Below are positions 24,601 to 34,799 of a stretch of DNA of 64,000 nt, one piece after another. Origin of the DNA: Pachyseris speciosa (lineage: Eukaryota; Cnidaria; Anthozoa; Scleractinia; Pachyseridae); contig JAEMWC010000348.1 of assembly GCA_016490735.1 (NCBI GenBank), positions 214,501-278,500 of the forward strand. The letters are read 5' to 3'. The stretch's first letter is position 1. Every line of letters begins with the position of its first letter. The position numbers were made by a program, and so were the translations under genes. The notes beneath the pieces were generated by a model, which did no database searches, had not been told where the DNA came from, and was given only the letters and a program-made list of their open reading frames with translations.

Positions 24601-24815
24601 GTTTTATTTTACAGTCTTAGATAACACACATCGTTCATCATTTGTCCCACGAGATGTATTCAAGAAGGTGACTGCTTAGTCTGTATGGTTGGTCGACTGT
24701 TTGTCAATCTGTGGCCACATATTGCAGGTTACCTAGTTGCAATTGCGGAATTGTTTTGCTGTAAATAGTGCTAGTGCGGGTAGAAGTTACAAAGTTTTAT
24801 ACCAATGTTTTTGTT

Positions 24816-27800
24816 TTACTCCCGGAATCTGTGAGGGAGTTGAAGAGTGCGGCCTTTATCAGTTTTCCTTGTGGGAACTGAAGCAAACTTTTCGGTGTCT
24901 GCGTTGCTTTTGTCGCACACCTGAGCCAAGCAATGATGATATAATTCGTCGGTTATTTCAACGTGAAAATCGTCGTCCAAATAAGACCACATGTCACTTG
25001 TTATGGCTACTTCCTGTATGATGTTCTCTTTCCTAACCAGGCCAGTGAACTCGTAGTGAAAAAGTAGACAATCTTCTTCATCAGGTGAATAAACATGAGC
25101 CTTCACTGTCTCCATGGTTCTTCGTCTCCAATCCTGCGCTAGAGTTCCGAATAAAAATGAGCCAGACACTCAGTCATCTTGAGAAATTAGGACGACAGAA
25201 TCCTTGACAATGACCACGTTAGATTCTGCTTCGCAGAGGTCAGCAGATCCATCAAAATTCTCCTGAATGTCATTGGCATCCTCATGCTCTTCTTCCTCGG
25301 CTTCTTCCTTGGCTTCTTCGTTTGTTGGATTATGTTCTTTTGCTCTTATATTTTGACGCATCTCTTCAATGGAGGTCAGTGGATTTCTGCCGAGCATACA
25401 ACGACCATAAGCTGATATAGGAAGAGTACCCGGGTTGTCTTTAGTTGACTTTGCCTGGACACTCAATTGCCTAGTTGCCTTTCCATATTCATTTGCCCAT
25501 TTTCGTAAAACGAGCATGTCTTCTTGAGTTCCAGGTCTCTTCGGTGGTCATGGTATTTTTGACATCGTCTCAAACGACACCATGTTCTCTGGAACTTCGT
25601 AATAACTTTCTCTATTAGTGAAGTAACTGAAACCACATTTGGTGATTCTCTTCACTGTCTCTTCTGCTGCCTCTGGAAACTGGTATGCAAACTGTATCAC
25701 AGTAGGTACCTCATAAACCTCCCTCATCTTTGAGTTAAAGTGCTCCACAATAAGTGTTACCAGAGACTTTGGTTGAATTCGGGCCACGTACGATGGAATT
25801 ACGGCACTTATATCGTTCTTGATTTTCTTTAATGCCTCTAACGTCATCCGTACACTCCCAATTGTCTTCGAAGACGGAACCCCATGCGGGCCTTCCATTG
25901 TTTTTCTTCCCCCAGAGTTTCTTTTTGCGTCCTCGACAGCCTTCTCGAAATACGCTGTTGCTTTTTCAAGGGAACTAATGCAGCTTTCAACTGAGGGCGT
26001 AGGACAGTGGATTCCATGAGAAGAATAAAGGACACTGACGTTTTCCAAGAACTTAGCTATTGGTTTTGTAGGTGTTATCAATTTTAAGGCACCAGCCCCA
26101 GTGTCGGTTACATAGATTGAATCTCCCTCCGAGCACAGGCCAGTGGGTTGCACAAAGGAGGCACTTTCTTGGCAGCCGTCACGTGTTTCATCTCTTCCAG
26201 ATCCCACAACGTATTTCACCTCACCTCCCTTGACTACCTCTCAAACCTGCCGCTTATCCACATCAGTAAAGAACACCTCTCCTGATGAAGTGGTTGTCAC
26301 ATCGTACACTCGCTTACAGGTCACGAGATTATTAACCAAAATCTTGATGTATGATGGCTCACCCGCTTCCATGGCTGCGTCGATCATGTAAATACCACCT
26401 TTATCCTGGGAGTCCGCCACATAAAGATCTTTTGTCTCTTCTCTGTAGGCAAGACCAGTGCAACACGCCCTTCCAGGAAGAGTGACAAAGGGTTCAGCAT
26501 TTCCAGAAAGGCACGCACCAGTGCAAGTAACTAAAACCTTAAGGATCATCGATGAATCGCGCTGGGAAACGAACAGGGTACTTCTTCCTCATTCGACATT
26601 AGAGCCAATGGACTGATTCCATTGAGTAATGGTTGGAGGCCATCATCCCGTTTCGTTTGTGGGGTGTTACTTTTGAGCCACAGTGTTAATTTTGATCGCA
26701 TTTCAGCAACTGTTAGTTTGTCCCCACCACCAATGAGTTTTCTTTTCTGTAGCTCAGACTCAAGCTGTGCCTTTCGCAGAACCTTTGGGTTTAGTCTCAC
26801 AACGTTGCCAACGTCTAAGTACAGCATGGGGTTCTCTTCAGCAACGAACACTACACCTTTCTTATAGTGAACACACGTAGGCCTTGTAACAGTACGAGAC
26901 AGAACTTGAATGTCAACTGGGTTGTGAAGTCGGGCCTTGACTAAGGTAGCGGCAGTAAAGTCAGCCAAGAACATGGATCCAAAACCAACAGTGGAAACAG
27001 TAATGGGATGCTCCAAAACACCCTCCTTATTCTTATTATTACCGTACTCCTTCCAGAACATTTCTGGTACTAACGTATGAACCAAGTATTTCATACGCTG
27101 AATGATGTCTCCCACTGCTTTTGAATTGCATTCGACCACATAGCTAGTGTCCATCCTGTCTCTACCTCTCAATGCCATGTCGGTGATAACAGCTGACAGT
27201 TCCTTGGACAGAGATGAGTAAACCCTTGCCGTTCGCAGCACTGCGATACTGAAACGTGCTTTGTCCACAAATAAAAACCAGTTACAATGTGAGCGGTGGA
27301 TGTTCTTTCCAGCATGAACAACATCAGGATTGGGAGCCGAAAGAGCTAGCTGTTTGTCAACTGTTCCTTGTTTTTGTTCATCGCCAAGGCCTTCCAGAGC
27401 AGCTTTGAACATTGATTGGCAGTCGGTTGCTAGGTTGAAACAGGCTAACTTGGAACACTGCAGATCGTTCCTGATGCAACGGTCACAACGCCTCAATACT
27501 GGAGCCCAATGAACATGCTCTACCTCTCTGCATGTGTTGCAGACATCTTCCATTGAAAGGCACTCTCCGCACACAGTTGTATGGCACTCTTCCTTGACAA
27601 TTGCATCTGAGTTTTCTCGAAGGCAATTTAGACATTGTTGTAGCTCTTGAATTCGTTTAACATGACACTGCAAGGTGGAATCACCATCACCATTCGGTCC
27701 CGTAAAATCGTTACCAATGATAAGCGCTGCCTTGTTGTCGAGGGTAGTGATACCCATTATCTGCACTTCTGTAACAAATTTGTCTTTGAAGGATTCGTGT

Positions 27801-28444
27801 GGCAAAGATGGGTTGTTCTTAACGTAATCTACGGAATACACTTCTTTTCCACCTAATATCGACATTGTATTTAGATCCACCTGAAACCCAGGTTTAAGTG
27901 TGAAGCCATCCTTTGCCAAAGAAACTGGTACTACTTGAATTTTGCTGTTTGACAACAGAGGAGTAATTGTATTTCCTGGACTAAACGCCATCTCGAGAAA
28001 AGAGACAACATAGGCCCGGACCAACCCACTCTCAAAGATATAACCTTGGTTGTTCTTGGTTGGCATGGGCAAAGGAATATTGAAATCCTCCCAGTCAAAC
28101 TGATGAGTAGATTCTTGGCCCTTGCCCAACATTCGCTTTCCAGTTAGGAGGTTAAACGTACGCCAATGGCCACTTCGTTTTATGCTGTCAGAAAAGCTAC
28201 GCATGAGAGAATCGTGATGAAATTGGTTTCGAGCGTCTCCGATTTCATTTGCAAATTTAAGTGCGTTGTGTACAAGCCAATAGAACAGATGCGACGTTGG
28301 TAGCCTGCCTGAGCGCACTTCCTCAGCGAGGAGCTTTGCAGCTGGGTCAAGCTCAATTTCGTATTCGCTGCTGGAATTAGATGCAGTTTCGCTTTGAGAT
28401 GTAGGACTTAACGGTGTTTCCTCTTCTCGATCAGAATCCGTCAA
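24816..28444 (-). pseudogene. Large Cys-cluster / NHL-like protein of the inserted element
   Basis: An open frame from ATG 28444 to 26546 (632 codons), then a one-frame shift to a second frame that runs to TAA 24816 and is broken by TGA at 26241, 25548 and 25170. Full product about 1,200 residues. Order: acidic/Ser-rich N-terminus (SDREEETPLSPTSQSETASN), a uniform domain of about 250 residues, a Cys cluster at about 270-345 (CLNCLRE, CHTTVCGECL, CNTCREV, CDRCIRNDLQC), and a segment DCQSMFKAAL...NPDVVHAGKN. Then come beta-propeller-like NHL segments (GLAYREETKDLYVADS; PTGLCSEGDSIYVTDTGAGA), a helical region, an acidic Glu-rich stretch and a C-terminal tail. DCQS/PDVVH could hold catalytic acidic residues of a transposase, but that is a guess. 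Inactive as it stands. Confidence 0.55.
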
Positions 28445-29118
28445 ACTGTAGCAACAACAGAAATAAAACTAGTGACATAACGCTAGTGACATCACTTTTT
28501 TATTGACACGAAAAATGAAAATCTAGTTATATTTCTATGTGTTTTTTGTCAAGTTGTGCAGTGTCACTCACTGCCTTTAATCACTATCCCAGGTCAAATA
28601 TACTGTGTTCACACTAATGCAAATAGTAAAATGTATAGTCTGATCAAGAAGTTCAAGAATTAAATACTATTCAGTATAAGTAGTGTTCACTTCAGGAGGT
28701 AAACTGGGCGAACCCTGTTCGAAACATGTTTCCTCTGAACATGATTGAGGCGATGTCGATCACCAGATGCAACATTAGCGCAAATGCCTTTTCGTTGCTA
28801 AATACTTCAAGAGCGGCCTTTTTTCCCTAAGGGCTTGGCAATTAAACCACAAATTAACCTATTAGCAAGTTGGACCTCAATTTGGTTTAACTGCAATTAT
28901 AACAAATATTATTCTTATGAAATTATTCTTGTATATATAAACAGATTTTGGTGCTGATGTAACCACAACATAACATAAAACGAGTATACTTTTATATAAA
29001 ACTGCTTTAATTGAAAAAGGTCCTAGAAACAATCAACATCTTGCCCTCAAAACTGATTAGCCTGTGGCTGGTTCAAAGGTACAATATACATATAGATATA
29101 AACTGCATTCATCAAGAA
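28445..29118. other. Spacer between the two genes of the inserted element
   Basis: AT-rich, no coding features. Presumably contains the 5' leader of the downstream (lower-coordinate) gene. Confidence 0.4.
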
Positions 29119-31995
29119 TTACTTTTTTTGTGAGAGCCAGTCCATTACAGAGTTTTGTCCACTTGTCCCAGGCTTGTTCGCCGACTTTTTCTTTTCATTT
29201 CGTTCTTGCAAGCGATGGCAACGACCATTATCGATATGTTCTGGAGAGAAAAGACAAAGAGATAGACAAACAAATATTAATTAGTGTTGTTACCCGCTTA
29301 CTACTTCATAAGCCTTCTAGTTAGACAATCTGGACAATTTCACAATACTCTTTCTAAATCCGGCATTCTTTAACCTCTTTGCCACGATGTTACTAAGAGG
29401 CTCTTTATGTGATCGTGAGGTTTCCGTGCTTCGCACCATAGCATCTTTTGAAGCGGGCTCTAAGGTGTTTCTTTTGGTTTTGGTCTTAAGGCAGTCATTA
29501 CAAAACCACTCAGTGTTAAATACGACTTTTACTTACTTGTTTTAAAGTAGTCCTCATAATAAAGTCGATTTAGGAGTACTACGGTTGTGCATTGGTTGCA
29601 CACCATTTTCATTTCATTGGCCAAGGAAGCATGCGGAAATTTCCTTTCCACACCTAAAAACATAAACAAGGTTGTGATTCAATGGGTAAGCGACAAGTGC
29701 ATGAACTTTCATAGACTTCATTTTGTTTTTGTTACAGAGAAAAACACTCTTATGGGGAATTTAAAAAATCTTCTACAGCGATACTAGCGGTCAACTCACG
29801 TTTTCTCGTTTCTTCCAATTCCTTTTCCTGTTGAGACGTTCTTTTTATGGGTTGTGCGTTGCTGGGATCAGAATTGGCCATCTTGAGCTGTCTCTCAAGC
29901 TCAGCCTTTGCTTTTGTTTTCGGTTTAACGGGATCTCTTTTCCGGTTTAAAATGCTGGAGTGACCACTGCTTCTAGTGTCCAGTAATCTTCCTTTAACTT
30001 CAACTGTAAGTATCATTAACGCATGAAATAATTAGAGAATATTACACGGTAGTGCGAAGATATGAATTATATTTAGCAATGGTAAAACATTTTCCGTCAT
30101 TGATATCCTTACTAGTGAGGATATGGAAAAAACACCTCTCGAGTCCTATAAGTAGTTTCATATGAACTTTCTTTTTACGAATGGTCAGTTTTCCACTGCA
30201 ACACTGTTAAGATGAATTGTTATCCAATTACATTACTAACCATTGAGGAGAAACTTACAAAAAATTGAATCGTGGTCTTAGCTAGTTTACCGGAGAAAGA
30301 AATACTAACGCTCCACATTCAAAAGGCCTGAAAACTTATTATGAATCATGAACAAACCATACCATCTAAGTATGCTACCTTAATATTATTTGCATATGAA
30401 AATACTCTTACCTATCAAAGAGTAGCCACGCGTTAGTAGTGGGCGGATGTCCTGCCATTGCTGGGTGGTGTGTGCGGTGTACCGTTTTTCCTTCTGCTGA
30501 AGATGGATGAAGATGTCATATGCCGGGAACTTTCCAAACAGTTCTACACCAACCATATGGTGATGCACAAGATTTTTTCTTAACTCTACCAGGGACACAT
30601 CTTTTGGAAATTTCACAATTGTTGTAAACTCCAGGGATGGAGAAGCTTTTCCAACTTTTAAAAACTTAAAAGTGCCATCGCAACTGATGTAGGCATCATG
30701 TGTCGGACGATCTGGCTGGACATCAGATTCTTCGCTGCTGTCCAATTTTGCAGCCTGCTTAGCTTCCTTGCTCTTTTTTGATTTTTTGTGTTTCGAACTT
30801 TTGTCACTCTTTCCTGCAAACAGGGTATCTGTTTTGTCAATTATTTTTCGCAAATAACCTAAAACAACAGTCACTCTCAAGAAAAGTTCTATTGTTCTAT
30901 TGTTAGCCGTGTTTATCTCGTTTGTATGTCTAACCTCCGTTGCTCACAAGGTATATAGCATGCACAAAACTGTCTCCACCTTTTAAAGAACCAGTGGGAG
31001 GACTATAGCAATCAATCAATGAATTAGTCAGTCACTCATTCAGCACAGAATTAGGCTGAAAAGCTAGTAGCTGCAAGTCTGTTAAGGCGAGAGAACGCCG
31101 GAAAAAGGGAACTTGATCCAGTGCTAATTCCTAATGGAATGGTAGTAGAAACAAATTCTTACCACCTTCAGATTTTTTTTGCAGCTTCTTCTTTTTTTTC
31201 TTCTTTGTTTTCCTCAATTCCCCAGAAGAAAGCTCTTCAGCAGAACCAAAGTCAGATATATCTGCATCTATGCATGATTTTTAAAACCCAAACAAAAGTA
31301 GAATATATTATTATTTATTTTCGAGGTTTTCCATTAAAAATAATGCAATTCATCCATTTTAGAACATGAAATCTGTTACATTCCGCTTTCTGGTATGAGT
31401 AATTACCCACCCAGGGGCAACTCAAAGGTAACTCATGATGCACACCGTCTTTTCTAGTCACTCATTTTTGCTGTATTTTTATTTTCAGTCAAAAATGGCA
31501 ATGAAGGGTCGTAATGGTGAAACAACTCTAGCAAATACATTTTAGTGTGACGCGTTTTCTGGTGTAAAACTAAGGAAGAAAACACAGCAGTCCATCAAAA
31601 AAACGGATGTTGCCGCTCACACCACGCTGTTAGTGTTATATTCCAGGAACAAAGGGCCTTTGTCGGCACCTTGGCAGATCAGTGAGCAGGCATAAGGACT
31701 TGGAAATAATATTTACCGATAACTACCAATTATTGATATGAATCCATTGACTAATTCAAACTTCGATAACCATAAGTGTGAGACACAGAGTAGCTTAAGT
31801 TTGACTGGTTCGTGCAAACGAACAAACAACGTACATAATAACATAAGCAGCTACAAGCTAATAGACAGGTTTAAGATTTACTAGAAGCTACAAGATTAAG
31901 CTAAAACAGAAAGCATTGAACTTACATTTTCGCTTTCGCCGCTTTCGAAAAACATTCTCAGGTCAATCCTCTTCCTTGTCCGATGCTTCTCTCAT
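29119..31995 (-). pseudogene. Second gene of the inserted element: basic, Cys-containing protein
   Basis: Multi-exon reading on minus. Exon 1 is 31995-31926 (MREASDKEED, in-frame TGA at 31963-31965, then PENVFRKRRKRK) with donor GTAAG. The next exon is about 31262-31150 (DISDFGSAEELSSGELRK, then a long Lys run). The exon 30815-30400 starts after TGTTTGCAG (KSDKSSKHKKSKKSKEAKQ..., YISCDGTFKFLKVG...). Then come about 30010-29790 (KGRLLDTRSSGHSSIL...), about 29660-29540 (MVCNQCTTVVLLNR), about 29510-29330 (NTEWFCNDCLKTKTKRNT) and the last exon 29240-29119 (RCHRLQERNEKKK...MDWLSQKK, TAA). Highly basic, with paired Cys motifs CxxC suggesting zinc binding. Likely a DNA-binding accessory protein. 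Middle exon borders are approximate. Confidence 0.45.
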
Positions 31996-32878
31996 GTTAA
32001 AAACTCAGTGAATTACATTAATAACCAATCGATCTCACGAACAGTACACTAAAGTTGTTAGGAATCGAGCCCAATTTCCTGGCGTGTCCGCATTGTGCTA
32101 GTTTCTATTGGAGAAGCCACGTGAAGCCTATGTGAGCTCACATGACATGTTAACATTCAAAAGGCCTTTGTTTAAATATTTAAATTATAAATTTATTATG
32201 TTTGTGTTCGTGGCTAATAAAGCTAATCAGTAGCAACCATCGAATTGCATATGGTTACTTATGTGTAACGCACGATAGGGTTACCTTGTGTAACGCACGT
32301 TAGTGGGCTTCCGTTACCTTCCGTTGAAGTGTTTTGCGTACCATAAACTCAAAATATTTTCAATACTTAGATCTACTTAGAAGCTTTTTGAGTCTCGGGC
32401 TCGGATTTTTTACAGGTAAAGTCTTGGGCTTGGATTCGATCTAAACATTTGAGTCTCGGTCTCGGATTTTTAAACAAGGGTCTCGCAGTCTCGCAAAGTC
32501 TCGGATTTACCATTCTATACCCCTTCTTTTTGTCCTTTTATTGGAGCACAACGGCACGCAATGTCTCTCTTTGCTCTGCATGTTGCGTCGACAATGTTGC
32601 GACGGCAAAATGTAAACAATTAGCATGCACAGCCTCGATTTCATGCTAAGATGGCCAGCGTGTGATAGAGGCAAATAGGGGAGAAAATAAAACCCGTATG
32701 GGCCATACATAGACCAGGGAGCAAAAGAACAGTTGGGAATGGTAAAGCTTAAAATAAGCAAGGACCCATGGGGAGTAAAAACATAATAAACAAAAACAAG
32801 ACCTGATGATATAGTAAAAATTTCAAGAAACAAAAAACGGGACCAAATATAAATGCATGAAATAAAAAACTGTAATAA

Positions 32879-33440
32879 ACAAGTGGAACCTTCTGTTAAC
32901 CCGTGAAAATGATGCTGTAATGAACAAGCAGGAGCTACTGTTAACCCACGAAAATAATACTACAACAAACAAGCAGGTCCTTCTGTTAACCCGCAAAAAA
33001 ATAGCATGCCAGTAAACAAGCAGGACCTTCTGTTAACCCGCGAAAAATAATACTGCAATGAAAATGCGGGACCTTCTGTTAACCTGCGAAAATGACGCTG
33101 GAATGAAGAAGCGGGACCTTCTGTTAATCCACGAAAAATAATACTGCAATGAAAATGCGGGACCTTCTGTTAACCTGCGAAAATGACGCTGGAATGAAGA
33201 AGCGGGACCTTCTGTTAACCCGCAAAAAAATATTACTACAATAAACAAGCGGGACCTTCTGTTAACACACGGAAATAATACTACAATAAACATGCGGGAC
33301 CTTGTGTTAACCTGCAAAAATAATAGTACAACAGACAAGCGGGACCTCAAGTAAACCTGCAAAAATAATACCACAATAAACAAGCGGGCCAAATGTTAAG
33401 CTGCAAGAAGACGCTGTAATAAACAAGCGGGACCCACAAA
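32879..33440. repeat. 45-bp minisatellite, about 13 units
   Basis: Units of about 45-46 bp with the core GCGGGACCTTCTGTTAACC followed by an A-rich segment and AATAATACTACAATAAACAA. Some units alternate with a variant (AATGACGCTGGAATGAAGAA). Because 45 is a multiple of three, the minus strand stays open over much of it (33033-33392) as a 15-residue repeat (NRRSR.FIVVLF). This is probably coincidental. Confidence 0.85.
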
Positions 33441-33758
33441 AAGAATACTAGAATAAACTAACAAAGTAACTTGGCCATAGCAAGCGGAAAGAAATGAAAA
33501 TTAAACTGCACAAAACCAAAAATGGCAAAACTAAGGGCGAGCAAAAAGGAAAATAGAAGGACAATGTTTGAAAACACGTGAAAAAGCGGGGCATGCTGAA
33601 ATGAATAAGATGAGCAAACAAGCAAACAACAGGCCCAAAAAACAAGTACGAATGACCAAAACTGGAAAATACAGCAAGATAAACGGGCGAAAACCAGCAG
33701 AAACACGTACGAGCGAACATAAGATAAAACACCGGAATAAACAGATAGAAAGAAAAAC

Positions 33759-33929
33759 CTCAAGTGGCTCAGCCGGAGTGTAAGGAGCGGCCACCTGCGG
33801 AGCGGCTAGAGCAAGCTCTGCTGCAGGTGGAGGTTGAATTCGTGGAACAACTGCTTGAGCGGCGTTGACCGCATTCTCGTCAGCTCTTGGCCTCTGAACA
33901 ACAGGGTGTTGCTCATCAGTGACAGCCAT
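33759..33929 (-). CDS. Possible exon of an Ala/Pro-rich protein
   Basis: Minus-strand ATG at 33929 opens MAVTDEQHPVVQRPRADENA and continues rich in Ala, Pro and Val to PAEPLE, followed by a GTTTTT that could serve as donor. The composition differs sharply from the AT-rich surroundings, which supports real coding. No partner exon or family recognised; perhaps the first exon of an element protein. Confidence 0.25.
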
Positions 33930-34499
33930 AGCGAAAGGCTCCAGTGCAGACCAAGTATTATAACAGAAGAACAACTGGAACAACAAGACGTTTGCGGCAC
34001 GTGGTGTGCGAGAAAAGAAAGAGAATTAATAATGAGATTCTCCTTATATATGCTATGGTCAGGCCGCTGAGAATAGGGGAGAAAAAAGAAGGATAGCGAA
34101 TGCAACGATCATTGCAAGGCAAGAGAGTCTTGCAGATGTTTGTGGATTGCAGATTGTAAATGATTGCAAAAAGTGCTGTTTCCACATGATCGCAAACATC
34201 GCAAATGATTGGAATACATTTGTAGAAGTTGTGACCGCAAAGTAAGAAATGCCATTGCTATTTTGGTGTTTTCGGCGATGAACTGTGAGACCATGGAGGA
34301 AATTGATGCGCAAGAATGTAGCAGCAAACGACAACTACCCCTGAATGAAAACAAGGAGAAAGGCATAAAAGCACATAAAGATTCATTGGGGAATTTCAAG
34401 GAAGTTGCTGCAGTTTTGCATGGAGAATGCTGTCACTGAGATCGAAGACAAAGATGAAGGTGACAACTCGTCGGAGGATGCCGATCACAGTATAACATC

Positions 34500-34790
34500 G
34501 ATGACCTTTCAAAATCAATTGACAACTCATCCACCACAATAGCCGAGATGTTTCAATGGAAATTCCATGTGGAGTTGATTAATATTTCTTGGAAGCGCTT
34601 CTCTTTAACTTCTTCTGCGGTTGCATACAGAATTTGGTATTCGTATCTGCGAATTTCATCATTAGATAAACTTGACAAGCCATTAGCAGCGTAGTTCAAA
34701 GATTTCATCTGCAGCTGGTCTTCGATAATACTTTTTAGTGGAGAAATGGCGAGAATCACTGCATTACTTAGTTCGTAGCTGGTGTTTAGA
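34500..34790 (-). pseudogene. Fragment of a RecQ-like DNA helicase
   Basis: Minus-strand translation reads AVILAISPLKSIIEDQLQMK (motif Ia/Ib of RecQ-type helicases: SPL...DQ), continues through YEYQILYATAEEVKEKRF, and, after a stop near 34552, gives NISAIVVDELSIDFE. The last piece resembles the Walker B/DExx motif with DE retained and the following His lost. Motif I (GKS) and the rest of the helicase are absent. A truncated, interrupted copy, whether from a host gene or an element is unknown. Confidence 0.5.
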
Positions 34791-34799
34791 TAACAGCCA

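Larger units (their letters stand above)
23573..32521. mobile_element. 8.95 kb DNA transposon of unrecognised family inserted in the THAP exon
   Basis: Left terminus GGGTATAGAATGGT (from about 23570) and right terminus ACCATTCTATACCC (32509-32522) are inverted repeats of at least 14 bp. The flanks, read on minus, are AAAAGAAG before and AAAAGAGG after, an approximate 8-bp target duplication with one mismatch. Removing the element restores the THAP reading frame TKR-GDAITF. Both ends carry subterminal clusters of TCTCG motifs (23600-23720 and 32385-32505), in the same orientation on the plus strand. It encodes two minus-strand genes (24816-28444; 29119-31995). I could not match the genes to a superfamily; 8-bp duplications occur in hAT, P and KDZ-type elements. 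Confidence 0.7.
21678..32581 (-). pseudogene. THAP-HTH-DDE transposase of the ISL2EU-like element, split by insertion
   Basis: Reading down the minus strand: ATG at 32581 and the first half of a THAP finger (CVPLCSNKRTKR). The 8.95 kb inserted element follows. At 23573 the frame resumes with GDAITFHHFPKSQKLKKDW to a donor after 23466. The next exon (about 23298-23068) holds the THAP tail KAVPSIFEWTKPSSKRR. A coiled-coil-like piece (LRAAQERIAALEAMQEKE, about 22620-22690) follows, then an HTH (LADTFNVSVGTVSRIIISW) and the DDE_Tnp_4-like core (LNSELYSAYKSHTTYKG, LLADKGFVIQDML, HVERAIRRVKEFHFF). The second THAP Cys/His pair reads VGSQCF rather than the usual VCSxHF. The core is frameshifted near 22150, where the first catalytic Asp would lie. 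Ends at TAA 21678. Dead copy. Confidence 0.72.
17938..32676. mobile_element. ISL2EU-type DNA transposon (YqaJ nuclease + THAP/DDE transposase), interrupted by a second element
   Basis: Left end TCGCCTTTATCACAGAGCGG followed by CCATCTT and CGAGGCTGTG (17938-18010). The reverse complement of 32600-32676 reads TTGCCTCTATCACACGCTGG, CCATCTT, CGAGGCTGTG. These imperfect inverted termini bracket two converging genes: a YqaJ-like nuclease on plus and a THAP + HTH + DDE_Tnp_4-like transposase on minus. As I recall, ISL2EU elements combine exactly these two activities. Without the 8.95 kb insertion at 23573-32521 the element would be about 5.8 kb. Both genes are decayed. Confidence 0.7.

Noticed and set aside
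25170..26219. Recoded TGA (selenocysteine or alternative code) in the inserted element
   Set aside because: A frameshift also exists in the same gene and no structure around the stops was seen; decay is simpler.
33033..33392. 119-codon minus-strand open frame
   Set aside because: It is the 45-bp minisatellite read in one frame; no start context or family.
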